A stretch of DNA of 64,000 bases from Nocardia sp. alder85J. Its GTDB lineage: Bacteria > Actinomycetota > Actinomycetes > Mycobacteriales > Mycobacteriaceae. Where the stretch lies: the NCBI RefSeq assembly GCF_020176955.2, contig NZ_JAIUCZ020000006.1:124001-188000 (forward strand). The letters are read 5' to 3'. The notes under the pieces were generated by a model that was given only the letters and a program-made list of their open reading frames with translations, was not told the DNA's origin and ran no database searches. Position numbers and translations under genes: made by a program. Positions within the stretch are counted from its first letter, which is position 1, and each line of letters begins with the position of its first letter. Positions 60,704-64,000 of the stretch are shown piece after piece.

Positions 60704-60724
60704 CGTTGCAGACAATCTGCAACG
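60704..60724. promoter_or_regulatory. Palindromic operator over the efflux gene promoter
   Basis: CGTTGCAGA (60704-60712) and TCTGCAACG (60716-60724) are perfectly complementary with a 3-bp centre. On the minus strand TTGCAG, 17 bp, TATCTG form the promoter, so the operator covers the -35 and most of the spacer: a TetR/MarR-type repression site. Confidence 0.75.
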
Positions 60725-61066
60725 GTAGCCCTCCGCGTGGCGTGGGGCGATCCGGCCCGCACACAGGGCATCGGCCCACCCGGACGCCACCGAATGGCTC
60801 GCACGTGCCGCTGAAATCGAATCGCATGCCGACACCGGCTCGAATACCGGTTCGCCGCGAATTCACCTCGCGCTCGAAAATCATGCCGAACAACGAAATT
60901 CCCACGTCGCACGGGCCCATATCGATTCCCTCCGCAATTGCCTTCGCGTACACGGGTTTCGAATATTCACTTTCCGATCAATCGATGCGCTCGACCGGCT
61001 GCATTTCACGGGATATGCCGCTATCCTGTCTCTCGGGGCGCATTTGTATCTTGCATGGGGGACGGC
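60725..61066. other. Intergenic region upstream of the ATPase-associated unit
   Basis: No gene is seen. The part from about 60880 to 61010 is AT-rich and likely holds the promoter of the plus-strand unit; open frames crossing it run through the efflux operator and have no similarity. Confidence 0.4.
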
Positions 61067-62839
61067 ATGGATCGGCGGCACACCATCGGCGACAGCGATC
61101 TCGCTGTGCGATTGGTTGTGCCCGGGCAACGCTGGGGCTGGGAATTCACACCCCCGCGCGGGATCGTGCCGAGCCCGCTGCGCGCCCACGAACCGATATG
61201 GGCCGAGGCCGCGCCGCCGCCACGGCTGCTCCGGCTGCACCGTGGCCTGCGACGAGCGCCGATCCTGGTCGGCACGGGTGCGCTGCTCTCCGCATGGGGC
61301 GCGATCGCGGTCGCCGCCTGGGGATCATGGCTGTGGCTCGCCGTGCTCCCCGGCGGAATCGCGGTGTCGGCGGGCTGGCCGATCTGGATCGCACTGCGCT
61401 ATTGGGCTATTCGACAGCAATTCCATACGATCGAATCCGAGCGGTACGCACGATTTCGCCGCGCACACGACGAGTGGGCCGCCCGGGTCGGCGAACAGGA
61501 ACGGCAGGAACATGCGCGGGTGGCCGCCACCATACTGTGGTATCCACTCGTGCTGCGACCCGAATCAACCCGGGTGGACATATTCGGCGGCACCACCGCC
61601 GGGTGGATCAGCCTGCTCGCCACCGCCGGGACCGGGCCGCTCGCCGAGATCTCCGGCATCACCGTGCTCGATTTCACCGAACGCCGTGTCGCGGCCGGCC
61701 TGGCGGCCATGTGGCGTGCGGTCGGGCAGTTTCCGGCCGTCGTCGAACTCGGTGACGAGGCCGCCGGATGGAATCCGCTGGCGGGCCTGACACCGCCGGA
61801 GATCGGCGAGTTGATCGCCGCCACCGCCGCCTCGGCGCGCACCACCGACGCGGCCCGCGGGCTGCACGCGGAACTGGCCGAGCGGGCCGCCCGCTGCCTG
61901 ACACCGCCGGTCACCCTGCCTCGGCTCGCCGCCGCGGTGCGGGCACTGCGCCGCCTGGATCCCGGCCCGGGTCTCGGCGCGAACGAGGTCCGTTGCCTGA
62001 CCGATCAACTCGGCGCACTGGACTGGTCGGAGCCGGTACGGGAGGAGTTGCGCTTCCTCGGCGGCCTGCTCGACCTGCTCGCCGTCACCTCACCGGCCGA
62101 CGCCGGCGCGGAATTCCGCTGGCCGCCGGTGGGACTGCACATCTACAGCACCGCCTCGGCCGACCCACGCCGCAAGAACCTGCTGGACCGGCTGCTGTTC
62201 CACCGCACGGCCCACAGCATCCGGCGGGCCAGCGTGCGGCGGCGAGCGACGCTGATCGTCGCGGGCGCCGACGATTTCGGCCTGTCCGAACTGGAAGGGC
62301 TGGCCCGCCACGCACAGCGGATCGGCATCCGGCTGGTGACGATGATCGAGCACCTGCGCGGTGAACTGATCCAATTGCTCGGCGCCGCCGACGGCGCCGC
62401 GATCCTGATGCGGCTGGGCAACGCCGCCGAGGCGGCCGCGGCGGCCGAATTCGTCGGCCGCGGCCACCGTTTCGTCCTGTCCCAGCTGACCGACCAATAC
62501 GGCCGCGGCGTGACCGAGGGGTACTCGGACACCACCGGTGATTCGGCCACCGCGTCCCGCACCGACGGTTATTCGGCCACCGCCGCGAGCGTGTCGTCCT
62601 CGTGGTCACGCAACTGGTCGTCGACGGTCAACTGGTCGGAAGCGACCTCGATGTCCGCCGGGCGTACCGTCGCCCGCGCCTACGAGTACGCGATCGAGCC
62701 GGTGACGTTCCAGTCGCTGCCACCGACGGCCCTGATCCTCGTCGAGACCGGGCGGAACGGGCGGCGAGTGGCCGCCGGTGACTGCAATCCGGGCATCACC
62801 CTGCTGGACCGGGTCTCGGGCCGCCCGCGAGCGGCATGA
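61067..62839 (+). CDS. Membrane protein related to conjugation/HerA-type ATPases, no P-loop
   Basis: A 590-residue protein. Two adjacent membrane helices (about 70-115; VGTGALLSAWGAIAVAAWG and LWLAVLPGGIAVSAGWPIW) near the N-terminus, then a cytoplasmic part. The C-terminal third shows ATLIVAGADDFGLSELEGLA like a Walker B strand, a Ser/Thr/Trp-rich repeat stretch (SVSSSWSRNWSSTVNWSEA) and YEYAIEPVTFQSLPPTALILV, a pattern seen in TraG/HerA-like ATPases. No Walker A motif is present. Starts at ATG 61067 after GGGGA; ATG 61055 is possible. It precedes a true HerA-type ATPase by nine bases. Confidence 0.7.
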   Translation: MDRRHTIGDSDLAVRLVVPGQRWGWEFTPPRGIVPSPLRAHEPIWAEAAPPPRLLRLHRGLRRAPILVGTGALLSAWGAIAVAAWGSWLWLAVLPGGIAVSAGWPIWIALRYWAIRQQFHTIESERYARFRRAHDEWAARVGEQERQEHARVAATILWYPLVLRPESTRVDIFGGTTAGWISLLATAGTGPLAEISGITVLDFTERRVAAGLAAMWRAVGQFPAVVELGDEAAGWNPLAGLTPPEIGELIAATAASARTTDAARGLHAELAERAARCLTPPVTLPRLAAAVRALRRLDPGPGLGANEVRCLTDQLGALDWSEPVREELRFLGGLLDLLAVTSPADAGAEFRWPPVGLHIYSTASADPRRKNLLDRLLFHRTAHSIRRASVRRRATLIVAGADDFGLSELEGLARHAQRIGIRLVTMIEHLRGELIQLLGAADGAAILMRLGNAAEAAAAAEFVGRGHRFVLSQLTDQYGRGVTEGYSDTTGDSATASRTDGYSATAASVSSSWSRNWSSTVNWSEATSMSAGRTVARAYEYAIEPVTFQSLPPTALILVETGRNGRRVAAGDCNPGITLLDRVSGRPRAA

Positions 62840-62848
62840 GGACGGCTC

Positions 62849-64000
62849 ATGATGTCGTTGCGGCACTTCGGATTCCACCGGGTTCTCACCGTCCCGGCGG
62901 TGGCCGCGGGCGCGGACGGCCAGGCCGACCGGGCCGCCCAGTTGTTCGCCGCCCTGGTGGCCGCGCACGGCCGGCTGTCGCCGGTGCCCGGGGCCGCGAT
63001 CGCGGTGGCGTGGGAGCGGCTGGGTCCGGGACATCGGCTGCGGGTGCTGGTCGGTGGTACCCCGTACTTCCCGTGGGCCGATCCCGAGCCGGCGCAGCCG
63101 GTTCCGCTGCGGTACCCACCCGGCAGCACGGCGATCGCCGTCGACGCCACGGCGGTGCTGCGTGACTGGACCGGCCTGCCGGTGTGGTTGCGCTGCGCCG
63201 CCCGCACCGATGTGCTCTGGGCGCCGGACGGTGGCGCACCGGAGATTCCGCGCGGACGGGGCTGCTTCGAGGACCACTTCGCGCACGCACCCGGCGAATT
63301 CGTCTGGCTGGTGCTGGCAGCACCGGCGAGCGACCGTGAGGTCGATGCCGAACTCGGCGAACTGGCCGCGCGGCTACCCCGGCTGCGGGCCCGCGAGCAT
63401 ACCGAGACCGACCGGACAGAGTTGCGCCGCAGCGAATTCCGCTATCACGAACTGCTGCGCGCCCGCTCGGCCGGGTTGTGGGCGGTCCGCGTGCTGGTCG
63501 GCGGCCGCCACCCCGGCGACGCTCGGTCGGCCGCCGCCCTGCTCTGTGGCGCAGCCGATCTGGACCGGCGGCCGTACCTGCTCCGCCCGGTCGAACCGGC
63601 CGGAACGCTCCCGGAGGTCCAGGATCACCCGAGCGATCCCGGCGCGGAGTTCCGTACCCCGTTCCTCACGGGCGCGGAGGTGGTCGCGGCCCTGGCCCGG
63701 CCGCCGCACCGCGAACTGCCCGGGGTCCGTGCCGTGGATCCGCCCCGCTTCGACGTCACCCCCGAGCACGACGCGGGCATCGCGCTCGGTCAGGTGCTCG
63801 ACGAGGCCGATCGGGCGGTGGGCCCCTTCCGGATCGCGCTCGGCACCCTGAACCGGCACGGCTTCGTGGCGGGCGCGACCGGATCGGGTAAGTCGCAGAC
63901 CGTCCGGCACCTGTTGGAAGGTCTTGCCGCCGAACGTATTCCGTGGCTGGTCATCGAGCCCGCGAAGGCGGAGTACGCGGGTATGGCCGGGCGGCTGGCG
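62849..64000 (+). CDS. HerA/FtsK-like ATPase, N-terminal part (cut by window end)
   Basis: The frame is open from ATG 62849 to the last base (384 codons). After an N-terminal domain of about 300 residues without recognised similarity, RIALGTLNRHGFVAGATGSG and KSQTVRHLLEGL give a DUF87-type Walker A (residues about 342-350), continuing WLVIEPAKAEYAGMAG, the HerA-typical strand. GAGG precedes the ATG by seven bases. With the preceding membrane protein it forms a likely two-component DNA- or protein-translocating machine; the remaining ATPase lies outside the window. Confidence 0.85.
   Translation, partial: MMSLRHFGFHRVLTVPAVAAGADGQADRAAQLFAALVAAHGRLSPVPGAAIAVAWERLGPGHRLRVLVGGTPYFPWADPEPAQPVPLRYPPGSTAIAVDATAVLRDWTGLPVWLRCAARTDVLWAPDGGAPEIPRGRGCFEDHFAHAPGEFVWLVLAAPASDREVDAELGELAARLPRLRAREHTETDRTELRRSEFRYHELLRARSAGLWAVRVLVGGRHPGDARSAAALLCGAADLDRRPYLLRPVEPAGTLPEVQDHPSDPGAEFRTPFLTGAEVVAALARPPHRELPGVRAVDPPRFDVTPEHDAGIALGQVLDEADRAVGPFRIALGTLNRHGFVAGATGSGKSQTVRHLLEGLAAERIPWLVIEPAKAEYAGMAGRLA

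Noticed and set aside
60690..60953. 87-codon minus-strand open frame upstream of the efflux gene
   Set aside because: It crosses the perfect operator and promoter of the efflux gene and shows no family resemblance.
1..64000. CRISPR arrays, prophage or replication origin
   Set aside because: No spaced direct repeats, phage structural genes or DnaA-box clusters were seen; the only mobile element recognised is the IS21 copy.

Overview
The window is high-GC, densely coded DNA of an actinomycete of the Nocardia/Mycobacterium type. I judge it most likely Nocardia from the gene families: an MCE-family protein, a DUF397 protein, mycobacterial-type ATP synthase subunits, many acyl-CoA dehydrogenases and P450s, and an MSMEG_0565-0572-like gene cluster. 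No species call is possible from the sequence alone. GTG starts and ATGA/GTGA overlaps are frequent, and some promoters look leaderless.

Layout. 1-3060: galactokinase C-terminus (cut by the window edge), an AT-richer gap, a DUF397 protein, a PaaI-type thioesterase and a serine hydrolase. 3065-8030: two divergent sugar-transfer units (DUF2064 and GT2 on minus; GT-C-like membrane protein on plus), the latter leading into a two-component pair; each side of the divergent promoter carries the same direct-repeat box. 8219-13941: epimerase, P450, F420-type (LLM) oxidoreductase, then an HxlR regulator divergent from a quinone-oxidoreductase-like gene and a SnoaL-like gene. 14030-20900: aldehyde dehydrogenase divergent from two tandem paralogous AraC regulators, HdeD-like membrane protein, O-methyltransferase, orphan MCE protein.

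21317-23993: an ATP synthase Fo operon (atpI-like, a, c, b, b') closed by a strong intrinsic terminator. The last gene stops before the delta domain that is fused in mycobacterial AtpFH, and no F1 gene follows. 24067-28702: a pseudokinase-MFS fusion gene split by a complete IS21-family element (25342-27723). 28790-33656: EamA transporter, Nudix hydrolase, methyltransferase/TetR divergent pair with abutting start codons, two tRNA-Ser genes, a lipoprotein and a small membrane protein.

33685-43680: a CoA-thioester catabolic region: MFS transporter, SDR, acyl-CoA dehydrogenase, APH-like phosphotransferase, thioesterase, an apparently heteromeric acyl-CoA dehydrogenase pair, a second SDR, and a TetR regulator. 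43799-47617: lactate oxidation genes lutA-lutB-lutC divergent from a GntR/FadR regulator, with three exactly phased operators between them. 47790-50507: a P450 and metY, the latter behind an S-box-type (SAM) riboswitch.

50827-58893: a seven-gene, tightly coupled cluster of the MSMEG_0565-0572 / Nit1C type (MSMEG_0572-like protein, radical SAM protein, acetyltransferase-AIR synthase fusion, C-N hydrolase, flavin oxidoreductase, second C-N hydrolase, glycosyltransferase). The second C-N hydrolase has lost the catalytic Cys and Glu. A MarR-type regulator reads divergently. 59155-64000: DHA2 drug-efflux transporter with a palindromic operator, then a two-gene unit of a membrane protein and a HerA/FtsK-type ATPase that runs off the window end.

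Main points of interest: the F1-less Fo operon, the degenerate nitrilase paralogue inside the Nit-type cluster, the pseudokinase-MFS fusion broken by IS21, and the several well-defined operators.
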